Of a stretch of DNA of 64,000 bases, positions 1-7,798 are shown piece by piece. The stretch comes from Thermoactinomyces vulgaris (GTDB lineage: Bacteria > Bacillota > Bacilli > Thermoactinomycetales > Thermoactinomycetaceae). The position numbers and the translations under genes were made by a program. The stretch lies in NCBI RefSeq assembly GCF_003688725.1, contig NZ_REFP01000011.1, forward strand, positions 1-64,000, given 5' to 3'. How positions within the stretch are numbered: position 1 is the stretch's first letter; each line of letters starts with the position of its first letter. Under the pieces are notes generated by a model that worked only from the letters and a program-made list of their open reading frames with translations, ran no database searches and was not told the DNA's origin.

Positions 1-277
<277 letters not shown>

Positions 278-350
278 AAGGAGCTCATTTCGAGCAAAAA
301 CGTTTCAAAGAGTCATGTCTCACACTCTTTAGTTTTCAGGGAATACTGGA

Positions 351-386
351 AAAATCCCCGCAGACCACGGTCTGCGGGGATTTTTG
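351..386 (+). terminator. Rho-independent terminator after 16S rRNA
   Basis: A 13-bp perfect stem (354-366 with 369-381, GC-rich core CCCCGCAGACC) with a 2-nt gap between the arms is followed by TTTTT. It stands about 75 bp after the 16S 3' end, preceded by a short stretch (about 300-345) that resembles the beginning of a 16S-23S spacer. It would end the transcript after 16S alone. Confidence 0.9.
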
Positions 387-493
387 TTTGCGACGGTTGC
401 ATTTTGAAACAAAAAAGGGAAGATACCCCCTGAAACGGGGTATGCTAAAATGAAAAGATGCCGGGAAAATGATTGGAAGATGAGGTGTTTCAA

Positions 494-958
494 ATGGTCA
501 GGAGGGCAAGAAGAGAAAAAAAAGAACAAGAAGAACAGAAAAAAAAGTTATCCCCGCGTCAATATCACGTCACTCAGGAAAATGGAACCGAACCTCCTTT
601 TCAAAATGAATACTGGGATCATGAAGAAGAAGGAATCTATGTGGATGTGGTTTCGGGTGAACCGCTTTTCAGTTCATTGGACAAATTTGATGCCGGATGC
701 GGTTGGCCCAGTTTTACCAAGCCGATTCACGAAGATCAGATTGTGGAAAAGGAAGATTACAGCCACAACATGATCCGTACCGAAGTGAGGAGCCGGGAAG
801 GAGACTCTCATTTGGGGCATGTGTTTAATGACGGGCCGCTGCCGACAGGGCTCCGCTATTGCATCAACTCGGCGGCTTTAAGGTTTATCCCGAAAAAAGA
901 TTTGGAAAAAGAAGGTTATGGGGAATATCTGTCCCTGTTTGATAAAAAGGATTCATGA
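494..958 (+). CDS. msrB: Peptide-methionine (R)-S-oxide reductase MsrB
   Basis: Reduces methionine-R-sulfoxide in proteins back to methionine, using thioredoxin; a cytosolic repair enzyme. 154 aa. The SelR fold is clear: '[12 protein letters not shown]' near residue 31, 'CGWPSF' at 69-74, 'SHLGHVF' at 105-111, and 'RYCINS' at 121-126. Cys123 is the catalytic residue and Cys69 the likely resolving residue. The two CxxC zinc motifs of type 1 enzymes are absent, as in Bacillus MsrB. A Lys/Glu/Arg-rich N-terminus (residues 3-18) precedes the domain. The start at 494 is chosen because GAGGTG (482-487) lies 6 nt before it; an in-frame ATG at 473 lacks such a site. No msrA is adjacent. Confidence 0.95.
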   Translation: MVRRARREKKEQEEQKKKLSPRQYHVTQENGTEPPFQNEYWDHEEEGIYVDVVSGEPLFSSLDKFDAGCGWPSFTKPIHEDQIVEKEDYSHNMIRTEVRSREGDSHLGHVFNDGPLPTGLRYCINSAALRFIPKKDLEKEGYGEYLSLFDKKDS

Positions 959-965
959 CAAAGAG

Positions 966-999
966 AAAAGCGTTTGCCGGGTCGGCAAACGCTTTTTTT
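966..999. terminator. Bidirectional terminator between msrB and pepF
   Basis: Stem 969-978 with 984-993 (agcgtttgcc / ggcaaacgct), loop gggtc, flanked by A's on the left and seven T's on the right, so it can serve both convergent genes. Confidence 0.9.
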
Positions 1000-1009
1000 A
1001 TGGCAGGCA

Positions 1010-2824
1010 TTAAGATTGGGCCAGAAGTTTTTCCAATTCATCCAGTTTCTCCTCAAAAACGTTCAGGGCTTGCTGAATCGGTTCCGGTGAAGTCATGTCG
1101 ACGCCGGCTTTTTTCAATACTTCAATGGGATAGTCGGAACTTCCGGCTTTCAAGAAGGAAAGATAACGGGAGACGGCCGGTTTTCCTTCGCGCAGAATTT
1201 GTCCGGACAATGCCGCCGCGGCACTGAATCCTGTCGCATATTGGTAAACATAATAGTTGTAATAGAAGTGGGGGATGCGTGCCCATTCCAAACCGATTTC
1301 CGGATCGCTTATCATGTCGTTGCCGTGATACTTTTTGTTCAAATCATAGTACAACGAGGTGAGCAGTTCCGGTGTCAGCGCTTCTTTTGCCTGCGCTTTT
1401 TGATGAATGAGATGTTCAAATTCGGCAAACATGGTTTGGCGGAAAACCGTTGCCCGGAAGCCGTCGAGATAATGGTTCAAGAGATACAGACGCTTTTGTT
1501 TGTCGTCGGTTTGTTTGAGCAAATAATCATTGAGCAAGGCTTCATTGCAAGTCGATGCCACTTCCGCAACAAAAATGGAATAGTTGCCATAGACAAACGG
1601 TTGGTTTCTGTTGGTGTAATAACTGTGGAGGGAGTGCCCCAGTTCATGTACCAGTGTGAACAAGCTGTCAATGCTGTCCTGCCAGTTCATCAGGATGTAG
1701 GGGGCCGTTCCGTAAGCTCCTGAAGAATAGGCGCCGCTTCGTTTTCCTTTGTTCTCATAAACATCGATCCACCGATTGTCAAAAGCCTCTTTCAGGATGG
1801 ATACATATTCCTCGCCCATGACACTTAACGCATCGAGCACAATTTTTTGTGCATCCGGGTAGGAAATTTTAAAAGAAGATTCTTCCACCAACGGGGTGTA
1901 AATGTCGTACATGTGCATTTCTTCCAAGCCCAGTGCTTTTTTGCGGATGCGCATATACCGGTGCAGCAAGGGCAAATTTTGGTTGACGGTATCCACCAAT
2001 TGATCATAGACGGTTTCAGGTATGCTGTTCCGGCTTAAAGCGGCATGCCGTGCCGAATCATAGCCGCGGACTTCTGCATAAAAATTATTTTTCTTGATGG
2101 CCCCGCTTAAGGTGCTGGCAAAAGTGTTTTTATATTTGTCGTATGTGGAGTATACGGCATGAAACGCGTCTTTTCTGACGCGGCGGTCCGGGCTTTCCAT
2201 CAATTTCGTGTACCGGCCGTGTGTCACTTTGACTTCTTCCCCGTTTTCATCCCGGATCGAGGGAAACTCCAAGTCTGCATTGTTCAGCATGCCGAAGGTG
2301 TTGGCGGAGGCCCCCAGGACTTCACCGGCTTGGGCTAGGAGTTTTTCTTCTTTTTCCGATAAAACATAGGGACGCTTTTTGTTTAACTCTTCCAGAGCGT
2401 GTTTGTATACCTGCAATTCTTCGTTTTCTTCCAAAAAACGCGTGATTTTCTCTTCGGGGATGGAAAGGATCTCCGGAGTGATGAAGGACAAGGCTCCGGA
2501 AACTTCCGTATACAAACTTTTTGCGCGGTCATTGAGGGCTTGATAAAAGGATTGGGTGGTGTCCTGATCAAACCGCATATGCGCATATGTATAAAGTTTG
2601 TCAAGTTTGTAGAGCAATTGATCCTGGAATTTCAGCGCTTTTAACAAATCCTCAGCAGACCGTCCGAGCTTCCCTTTGAACCGGCTGATCTCAGGGATCA
2701 TTTGTTTGATGTTTTGATATTCTTCTTCCCATTTCTCATCGTTTTCAAAAATATCTTCAAGACGCCATTTATATTCATCCGGAATTTCTGAGCGAAGAGG
2801 AAGTTTGGATGAGGATTGGGTCAT
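1010..2824 (-). CDS. pepF: Oligoendopeptidase F (M3 metallopeptidase)
   Basis: Cytosolic zinc endopeptidase that degrades short peptides (family M3B). 604 aa, the usual size for PepF. The zinc site HExxH is seen in 'LVHELGHSLHSYY' near residue 390, with further M3 signatures 'GRYTKLMESPDRRVRKDAF' near 200 and 'SYPIEVLKKAGVDM'-like motif near the C-terminus (here 'SDYPIEVLKKAGVDM'). The ATG start follows AAGGAGGT at 7-8 nt on the minus strand. It is transcribed alone, divergent from the hsp20 gene and convergent with msrB; a shared terminator closes it. Confidence 0.96.
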   Translation of the reverse strand: MTQSSSKLPLRSEIPDEYKWRLEDIFENDEKWEEEYQNIKQMIPEISRFKGKLGRSAEDLLKALKFQDQLLYKLDKLYTYAHMRFDQDTTQSFYQALNDRAKSLYTEVSGALSFITPEILSIPEEKITRFLEENEELQVYKHALEELNKKRPYVLSEKEEKLLAQAGEVLGASANTFGMLNNADLEFPSIRDENGEEVKVTHGRYTKLMESPDRRVRKDAFHAVYSTYDKYKNTFASTLSGAIKKNNFYAEVRGYDSARHAALSRNSIPETVYDQLVDTVNQNLPLLHRYMRIRKKALGLEEMHMYDIYTPLVEESSFKISYPDAQKIVLDALSVMGEEYVSILKEAFDNRWIDVYENKGKRSGAYSSGAYGTAPYILMNWQDSIDSLFTLVHELGHSLHSYYTNRNQPFVYGNYSIFVAEVASTCNEALLNDYLLKQTDDKQKRLYLLNHYLDGFRATVFRQTMFAEFEHLIHQKAQAKEALTPELLTSLYYDLNKKYHGNDMISDPEIGLEWARIPHFYYNYYVYQYATGFSAAAALSGQILREGKPAVSRYLSFLKAGSSDYPIEVLKKAGVDMTSPEPIQQALNVFEEKLDELEKLLAQS

Positions 2825-2857
2825 GATTATACCTCCTTAATCAGTTCTGTATTCTCC

Positions 2858-2887
2858 ATTATACTACTCGGCCGGGGAATTCAGAAA
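2858..2887 (-). promoter_or_regulatory. Candidate sigma-A promoter for pepF
   Basis: On the minus strand a perfect TATAAT (plus-strand 2858-2863) stands 34 nt before the pepF start, with a weak -35 TTTCTG (2882-2887) at 18-bp spacing. Confidence 0.5.
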
Positions 2888-2971
2888 CCATTCCTTTTAT
2901 TGGGTTGTGTATAATTTTTTTATTAATTTGCATAATATTGGGGTGATCATCATGAAAGGGAGGTACAAGAA

Positions 2972-3442
2972 GTGAGCAATCTGGAGCGTTTCAGAAGCCG
3001 GAGAAATCTTTACAACCCGGTACATCCTTTGTCACAAATCCATTCGGAAATCAACCGCACATTTGAACGTTTTTTTGAAAATCCGATCTGGAATGAGTCG
3101 ATGCCAAAAATGCCCGCCATCAACATGAAAGAGGAAGGGAACCAGTATGTCATCGAGGCGGAAATGCCCGGCCTCAGGGATGAAGATGTTGAAATAGAGG
3201 TGCACGGCGGACAATTAACGATCAAAGGGGAACGGAAACAAGAATCGAAAAAAGAAGGAGAGCACATGTATATTGAAGAGAGGAGTTATGGTTCGTTTTA
3301 CCGGACCGTCACCCTTCCGCAGGATGCCAACTTGGATCATATCACAGCCGATTATGAAAACGGGCTTCTCATAATCACGATTCCGAAGGATCCGGAAAAA
3401 GAACCGAAGAGAATTAAAATCAACCGGAAACCTTCTTCATGA
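2972..3442 (+). CDS. Small heat shock protein, Hsp20/alpha-crystallin family
   Basis: ATP-independent holdase chaperone. 156 aa: a variable N-terminal arm (1-50), an alpha-crystallin domain (about 50-145; signatures 'AEMPGLRDEDVEIEV', 'GSFYRTVTLP', and 'ADYENGLLIITIPK'), and a C-terminal IxI-type anchor in 'RIKIN'. Start is GTG at 2972, with GGGAGG at 2958-2963. I see no CIRCE element or other known heat shock operator upstream. Monocistronic, with its own terminator. The domain call is firm; the stress it answers is unknown. Confidence 0.95.
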   Translation: MSNLERFRSRRNLYNPVHPLSQIHSEINRTFERFFENPIWNESMPKMPAINMKEEGNQYVIEAEMPGLRDEDVEIEVHGGQLTIKGERKQESKKEGEHMYIEERSYGSFYRTVTLPQDANLDHITADYENGLLIITIPKDPEKEPKRIKINRKPSS

Positions 3443-3471
3443 TCGTGCGGGAAAAATGAAAAAAACCAACG

Positions 3472-3500
3472 GGGCCGTATGGGACACGGCCCTTTTTTTT
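3472..3500 (+). terminator. Terminator after hsp20
   Basis: Stem gggccgt (3472-3478) / acggccc (3486-3492), loop atgggac, then nine T's. Confidence 0.9.
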
Positions 3501-3620
3501 TGGAAAGAAGCCGGCACCGGGTTCCTCCTAATTTTTCCCGGATGGAGATGTGAGTAATCAGAGAAGGATGATCGCATACTATCACCAAATCCATTTCAAT
3601 TTCAGGAAGGTGTAAGGATT

Positions 3621-3914
3621 ATGCAAAATGTTGAAAACATGGAAAACGTTCTTTCCTACATTCATTCCGAGCTGAACCGCATTGAAACGATGGCGGGTAC
3701 ATTGGCCACAATTGAACAGGACCATTACCGGAAGCTGACGAATTTCGATCATCGCAAATTGGTGGATATTGCGGTCGAAGAACAGAATGCCGCCCGTCAG
3801 TTGGGAACGGTCAAGCAAATGTGCTTGTCGATGGCGCAAAAAATTGAAGAACTTCAAAATTCGTTGGGGCAGGGTGAAGCCAAGGAGCGTGTCCATCGTG
3901 CTGAAGTTCATTGA
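3621..3914 (+). CDS. Hypothetical 97-aa protein coupled to the GltB-like gene
   Basis: No recognised family. The 97-aa product is predicted mostly helical and soluble, with no signal peptide, membrane span or metal motif; one Cys. AGGAAGG (3604-3610) lies 10 nt before the ATG. Its last 17 nt overlap the next gene, whose ribosome binding site lies inside this one, so the two are probably translated together. The overlap suggests a small partner or accessory of the FMN enzyme, but that is inference from context only. Confidence 0.75.
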   Translation: MQNVENMENVLSYIHSELNRIETMAGTLATIEQDHYRKLTNFDHRKLVDIAVEEQNAARQLGTVKQMCLSMAQKIEELQNSLGQGEAKERVHRAEVH

Positions 3915-5322
3915 AAGGATGATCCGGTCCGCCATTGACCGGTCTGTCGATCAAGCGTTGACCAGGATGATCCGGGACCAATATACCGAGAATTTGTTTG
4001 AAATGGTGCCGGCCTCGAAAAAGGTGGGGGTGACCAACCTCATGGAAATCACCATGAGGGCCAATCAGGGCACACCCATCTCCCGACCCTTGGGAACCCC
4101 TGTTCCTATGTCCCCGTGGGAAAAAATCTTGTTCAATCCGGTTCACCTGTTCCGCTTTCCCACTCCGGAAAACGTCGGAATCAACACTTCGGTCACGATT
4201 GGACAGCGGGCCAAAAAACCATTGACGATTTCCATTCCGATCATGATTGCAGGCATGTCCTTCGGCGGTGCGTTAAGCAAAAAAACCAAAATTGCCCTCG
4301 CCAAAGCTGCCACCAAGGTGGGGACCGCGACCAATTCGGGGGAAGCGGGGCTCATGAAAGAGGAAAGGGAAGCGGCCGGTTTGTTTATCGGACAGTATAA
4401 CCGGGGCGGATGGATGAACGATCCGAAAAAGTACAAAGCCTTGGATGCGATCGAGATTCAACTGGGGCAGGGGGCCCAAGGATCCGCTTCGCAGCGGACG
4501 GCCGCCCATAACATCGGCGAGGACTTCAGGGAAGTTTATGAGTTGCAACCCGGGGAAGATGCGGTGATCCATTCTCGGCTGCCCGGGGTCAATGGCAAGG
4601 AAGAGTTTGTCCAACTGGTCCGCAGACTGAAAGAGGAAACCGGGGTGCCGGTGGGACTGAAAATTGCTGCGACGCATCATCTTGAAAAAGAGTTGCAAAT
4701 CGCCGTGGAAGCCGGAGTGGATTTTGTCACCGTTGACGGAGCCGAAGGCGGAACGCACGGGGGTGCACCCACTTTGCAGGATGATGTCGGATTGCCCACC
4801 CTCTTTGCCATTACAAGAGCATCCGAATTTCTTGCCCGAAAAAAGGTGAAACAGGATATTCAACTGATTGCCACAGGAGGATTGGTCACTCCCGGACGAA
4901 TGCTGAAAGCCATCGCCTTGGGAGCCGATTGTGTGTATATCGGAACGGCGGCCTTGATGGCCTTGGCCAGCGAACAAATGGTCAAATCCGTACCCTTTGA
5001 ACCTCCCACCAGCTTGTTGGTTTATTCGGGGAAAATGACCGACCAATTGGATGTGGACCAGGCGGCCATGAATCTGGTCCGTTATTTGAATGCTTGCGTG
5101 CGGGAAATGGAGCTCGTTTTGATATCGCTTGGAAAAACGGCTGTTGCCGATTTGACCAAATCGGATTTATGTACCATGGATCCTTTTATTGCCAAAGCAA
5201 CGGGCATTGAGTTGGGCTATGTTGCCCCCGAAGACCAATCCCGCTTTTTTGAAGAAACCAACCCCTTGTTTTCCGTTCCACGGGACCGGGAGTTTGAAAC
5301 CGGGCCGTTTGTCAGCCATTGA
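3898..5322 (+). CDS. FMN-dependent glutamate-synthase-like oxidoreductase (GltB2 domain)
   Basis: 474 aa, resembling the central FMN-binding/synthase part of glutamate synthase. Signatures: 'IMIAGMSFGGALS', 'GTATNSGEAGL', 'EIQLGQGAQGSASQ', 'VDGAEGGTHGGAPT', 'GGLVTPGRMLKAIALGADCVYIGTAALMA'-type phosphate-binding region (residues about 340-370). In glutamate synthases three clustered cysteines after this point bind a 3Fe-4S cluster; here I see no Cys cluster, only isolated cysteines. There is no N-terminal glutaminase domain. Start set at GTG 3898 because AAGGAG (3882-3887) is 10 nt upstream; the longer reading frame begins in codons that only shadow the previous gene. Substrate unknown. Confidence 0.85.
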   Translation: MLKFIERMIRSAIDRSVDQALTRMIRDQYTENLFEMVPASKKVGVTNLMEITMRANQGTPISRPLGTPVPMSPWEKILFNPVHLFRFPTPENVGINTSVTIGQRAKKPLTISIPIMIAGMSFGGALSKKTKIALAKAATKVGTATNSGEAGLMKEEREAAGLFIGQYNRGGWMNDPKKYKALDAIEIQLGQGAQGSASQRTAAHNIGEDFREVYELQPGEDAVIHSRLPGVNGKEEFVQLVRRLKEETGVPVGLKIAATHHLEKELQIAVEAGVDFVTVDGAEGGTHGGAPTLQDDVGLPTLFAITRASEFLARKKVKQDIQLIATGGLVTPGRMLKAIALGADCVYIGTAALMALASEQMVKSVPFEPPTSLLVYSGKMTDQLDVDQAAMNLVRYLNACVREMELVLISLGKTAVADLTKSDLCTMDPFIAKATGIELGYVAPEDQSRFFEETNPLFSVPRDREFETGPFVSH

Positions 5323-5338
5323 GAGATAAAAAATGCAT

Positions 5339-5375
5339 CCCGGGGATACCGGCTTTTTCTGCCCCGGTCCCCGGG
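5339..5375 (+). other. GC-rich hairpin after the GltB-like gene
   Basis: Arms CCCGGGGA-(TA)-CCGG (5339-5352) and CCGGTCCCCGGG (5364-5375) pair with a small bulge. No T-run follows, so it is a poor intrinsic terminator; it may stabilise the 3' end or be part of a leader. Confidence 0.4.
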
Positions 5376-5424
5376 AAGAGGGACAAAAGCGGTTCGTTAA
5401 GGAAAAAGGAGCCGGCAAAGGCAA

Positions 5425-5454
5425 TTGCTTCTTTTTTGGTGATTGTGTTATAAT
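5425..5454 (+). promoter_or_regulatory. Sigma-A promoter of the rimP-nusA-infB operon
   Basis: TTGCTT (5425-5430), 18-bp spacer, perfect TATAAT (5449-5454). It lies 114 nt before rimP and upstream of the leader hairpin. Confidence 0.75.
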
Positions 5455-5492
5455 CACTTTGGCTATACTTATTGTAGATACATCTTGCGAGT

Positions 5493-5530
5493 GCAAAGAG
5501 TGGGTGGAAGCCCACTCTTTGCGTTTTGTT
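5493..5530 (+). terminator. Leader hairpin/attenuator upstream of rimP
   Basis: A perfect 12-bp stem GCAAAGAGTGGG (5493-5504) / CCCACTCTTTGC (5511-5522) with a 6-nt loop is followed by GTTTTGTT. It sits between the operon promoter and rimP, so it is placed to cut transcription of the rimP-nusA operon before the first gene. Because NusA itself enhances termination, autogenous control is plausible; this is inference. Confidence 0.7.
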
Positions 5531-5567
5531 GCAGGTGTTTGAATTAGCCAAATAAGGAGGGTTGGCT

Positions 5568-6029
5568 TTGAGCCGACAAATTACAGAAGCCGTACAACAA
5601 CTTGCCCGGCCGATTGTGGAAAAAGAAGGTTTGGAACTGGTCGATATCGAGTATAAAAAAGAAGGGCCAAATTGGTTTTTGCGCATTTTCATCGACCGGG
5701 AAGACGGGGGAGTTGATTTGGATGATTGCACCCGGATCAGTGAGATAGTGGGGGAAAAGCTGGACGAAGAAGACCCGGTGCCAGGGGCGTATATTCTGGA
5801 AGTGTCATCACCGGGTGCGGAAAGGCCGCTGACCAAGGAGAAGGATTTCCAAAAAGCTGTCGGTAAAAATGTATATATTACCACGTACGAACCCATTGAA
5901 GGCCAAAAAGTGTTTGAAGGGGTTTTGCACCAATTTGACGGTACCACCCTTACGGTCCATGAGAAGAAGAAGACATTTGAGATTCCACTCGAGAAGGTGG
6001 CCAAAGCACGATTAAGCGTCGTTTTTTAA
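5568..6029 (+). CDS. rimP: Ribosome maturation factor RimP
   Basis: Needed for maturation of the 30S subunit. 153 aa. N-terminal domain with '[13 protein letters not shown]' and '[21 protein letters not shown]', then '[11 protein letters not shown]', the family hallmark, and a C-terminal SH3-like barrel. I place the start at TTG 5568: AAGGAGG (5554-5560) is 7 nt away, while the in-frame TTG at 5562 is only 1 nt from it. First gene of the translation operon; nusA follows after 21 bp. Confidence 0.95.
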   Translation: MSRQITEAVQQLARPIVEKEGLELVDIEYKKEGPNWFLRIFIDREDGGVDLDDCTRISEIVGEKLDEEDPVPGAYILEVSSPGAERPLTKEKDFQKAVGKNVYITTYEPIEGQKVFEGVLHQFDGTTLTVHEKKKTFEIPLEKVAKARLSVVF

Positions 6030-6050
6030 CGCGAAGGGAGGATTAGGCCG

Positions 6051-7181
6051 ATGAATGCCGAGTTCATCGAGGCCCTTGATCAATTAGAAAAAGAAAAAGG
6101 GATCAGTAAAGATATTTTGATTGAAGCGATTGAAGCTGCATTGATATCTGGATATAAGCGCAACTTTCATTCTGCACAAAACGTACGGGTAGATGTGAAC
6201 AGACAGACCGGACAGGTGCGTGTGTTTGCCCGCAAAACCGTCGTGGATGAAGTCGTCGACTCCCGCTTGGAAATTTCATTGGATGCGGCCCGGGAAATCG
6301 ACCCCAATTATCAATTGGACGATATTGTGGAGATCGAAGTCACGCCGGCAGACTTTGGCCGGATTGCGGCTCAAACAGCGAAGCAGGTGGTGACGCAACG
6401 GATCCGGGAAGCGGAACGGTCAGCCATTTACGAAGATTTTGTTGACCGGGAAGAAGACATTGTCACCGGAATTGTGCAAAGAGCCGACAACCGTTACTAT
6501 TACGTGGACCTTGGCCGGGTGGAAGCCTTGCTGCCCCACAATGAAGTCATCGCCGGAGAGCGGTTCAGCCACGGGGATCGCGTGAAGGTTTACATTACCC
6601 GGGTGGAAAAATCGACGAAAGGTCCGCAGATTTTCTTGTCCCGCACCCATCCCGGACTGTTGAAAAGGTTGTTTGAGTTGGAAGTTCCCGAAATTTATGA
6701 TGGCGTTGTGGAAATTAAATCGATTGCCCGTGAAGCGGGTCAACGTTCCAAAATTGCCGTGGCTTCGCACAATCCGGATGTGGATCCGGTCGGAGCCTGT
6801 GTGGGTCACCGCGGATCCCGCGTGCAAACGGTGGTCAATGAACTGCGCGGTGAAAAAATCGATATCGTCCGTTGGTCTGACCGCATGGATGAATTGATTG
6901 CCAATGCGCTCAGCCCGTCCAAAGTGATTTCCGTCACCATTTATGAAGAAGAAAAAATGGCCCGGGTGATTGTTCCCGATCACCAATTGTCTCTGGCGAT
7001 CGGAAAAGAAGGACAAAACGCACGGCTGGCTGCAAAGCTCACCAATTGGAAGATTGACATCAAAAGCGAATCGGAAGCCGAAGAATTGGAAGAAGAAGCT
7101 GAAGATGAAATTTTGGATGAAGTCGAAATTCCGGATGAAGATGCTTTATTCAATACCGATGGCAGTGAAGGGACCGAATAA
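6051..7181 (+). CDS. nusA: Transcription termination/antitermination factor NusA
   Basis: Binds RNA polymerase and nascent RNA, affecting pausing, termination and antitermination. 376 aa, the short Firmicute form: N-terminal polymerase-binding domain (1-125), S1 domain (about 130-200, '[23 protein letters not shown]'-like core), two KH domains with GxxG loops 'GHRGSRVQ' and '[10 protein letters not shown]', then a strongly acidic tail (about residue 340 on). The C-terminal acidic repeats of proteobacterial NusA are absent, as expected. The ATG follows GGGAGG by 7-8 nt. Confidence 0.97.
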   Translation: MNAEFIEALDQLEKEKGISKDILIEAIEAALISGYKRNFHSAQNVRVDVNRQTGQVRVFARKTVVDEVVDSRLEISLDAAREIDPNYQLDDIVEIEVTPADFGRIAAQTAKQVVTQRIREAERSAIYEDFVDREEDIVTGIVQRADNRYYYVDLGRVEALLPHNEVIAGERFSHGDRVKVYITRVEKSTKGPQIFLSRTHPGLLKRLFELEVPEIYDGVVEIKSIAREAGQRSKIAVASHNPDVDPVGACVGHRGSRVQTVVNELRGEKIDIVRWSDRMDELIANALSPSKVISVTIYEEEKMARVIVPDHQLSLAIGKEGQNARLAAKLTNWKIDIKSESEAEELEEEAEDEILDEVEIPDEDALFNTDGSEGTE

Positions 7182-7212
7182 TTTCTTCCAAGGGGAGGGT
7201 TTTTGGCATAAG

Positions 7213-7491
7213 ATGAAACGGCGAAAGGTACCGATGCGAAAATGTGTGGCATCACAAGAAATGTTTCCGAAAAAGGAACTGATCCGGATCGTGAGAACGC
7301 CGGAAAACGAACTGGTCATCGACCCGACCGGAAAGAAATCCGGGCGCGGAGCGTATTTGTGCGCAAAGATGGAATACATTGATTTGGCACAAAAAAAGAA
7401 AGCATTGGATCGCGCCCTCAAAGTGCAAGTTCCAACCGAATTGTATGATCAACTTCGTGATTATGTAAGAGAGCATCAGGGGAATGAATAA
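7213..7491 (+). CDS. rnpM: YlxR family RNase P modulator RnpM
   Basis: 92-aa basic protein of the YlxR (DUF448) family: '[24 protein letters not shown]' region at 5-28 and 'GRGAYLC' near 53. The family hallmark is GRGAYxC. The Bacillus homologue has been reported as an RNA-binding modulator of RNase P. ATG 7213 is chosen because it matches the family's N-terminus; the GGGGAGGG box lies about 13 nt upstream, rather far. The 3' end overlaps ylxQ by 8 nt, pointing to coupled translation. Confidence 0.92.
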   Translation: MKRRKVPMRKCVASQEMFPKKELIRIVRTPENELVIDPTGKKSGRGAYLCAKMEYIDLAQKKKALDRALKVQVPTELYDQLRDYVREHQGNE

Positions 7492-7783
7492 GTTTTTGCA
7501 ACTGCTGGGGCTTGCGATGAGGGCCGGAAAAGTCGTTTCCGGAGAAGAATTGGTGATCCGGGAAATTCGCTCGGGAAAAGCGCAGTTGGTGATTCTGGCC
7601 GAAGATGCAAAAAAAAACACGGAAAAAAAGGTCAGTGACAAATGTGATTCTTACAACGTTCCTTTGTTGCGATACGGTGCCCGAAAAGAGTTGGGAAATG
7701 CGATTGGAAAAGAGACACGCGTGGTCATTGCAATCACGGACCGGGGGTTTGCCCGGTCATTCATGAAGCTCGGCAGTAAGTAA
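7484..7783 (+). CDS. ylxQ: L7Ae-family ribosomal-like RNA-binding protein YlxQ
   Basis: 99 aa, one L7Ae/L30e/S12e domain: 'GLAMRAGKVVSGEELV' near residue 8, 'AQLVILAEDAKKNTEKKV' near 34, and 'GARKELGNAIGKE' near 66. Proteins of this family bind kink-turn RNAs. It is a regular member of the nusA-infB operon in Firmicutes; its exact RNA target is not known to me. Confidence 0.93.
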   Translation: MNKFLQLLGLAMRAGKVVSGEELVIREIRSGKAQLVILAEDAKKNTEKKVSDKCDSYNVPLLRYGARKELGNAIGKETRVVIAITDRGFARSFMKLGSK

Positions 7784-7798
7784 CGGGGGTGAATGGAT

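Noticed and set aside
387-493. Possible 23S, 5S or tRNA gene after 16S
   Set aside because: The DNA after the terminator leads directly into msrB; no conserved rRNA or tRNA segments are visible.
2888-2971. CIRCE element before hsp20
   Set aside because: No TTAGCACTC-N9-GAGTGCTAA or close variant is present.
4273-5046. Long minus-strand open frame inside the GltB-like gene
   Set aside because: Antisense shadow of a G+C-rich coding region; no ribosome binding site and no protein-like composition. The same holds for other long antisense frames in infB, pnp and the NRPS genes.
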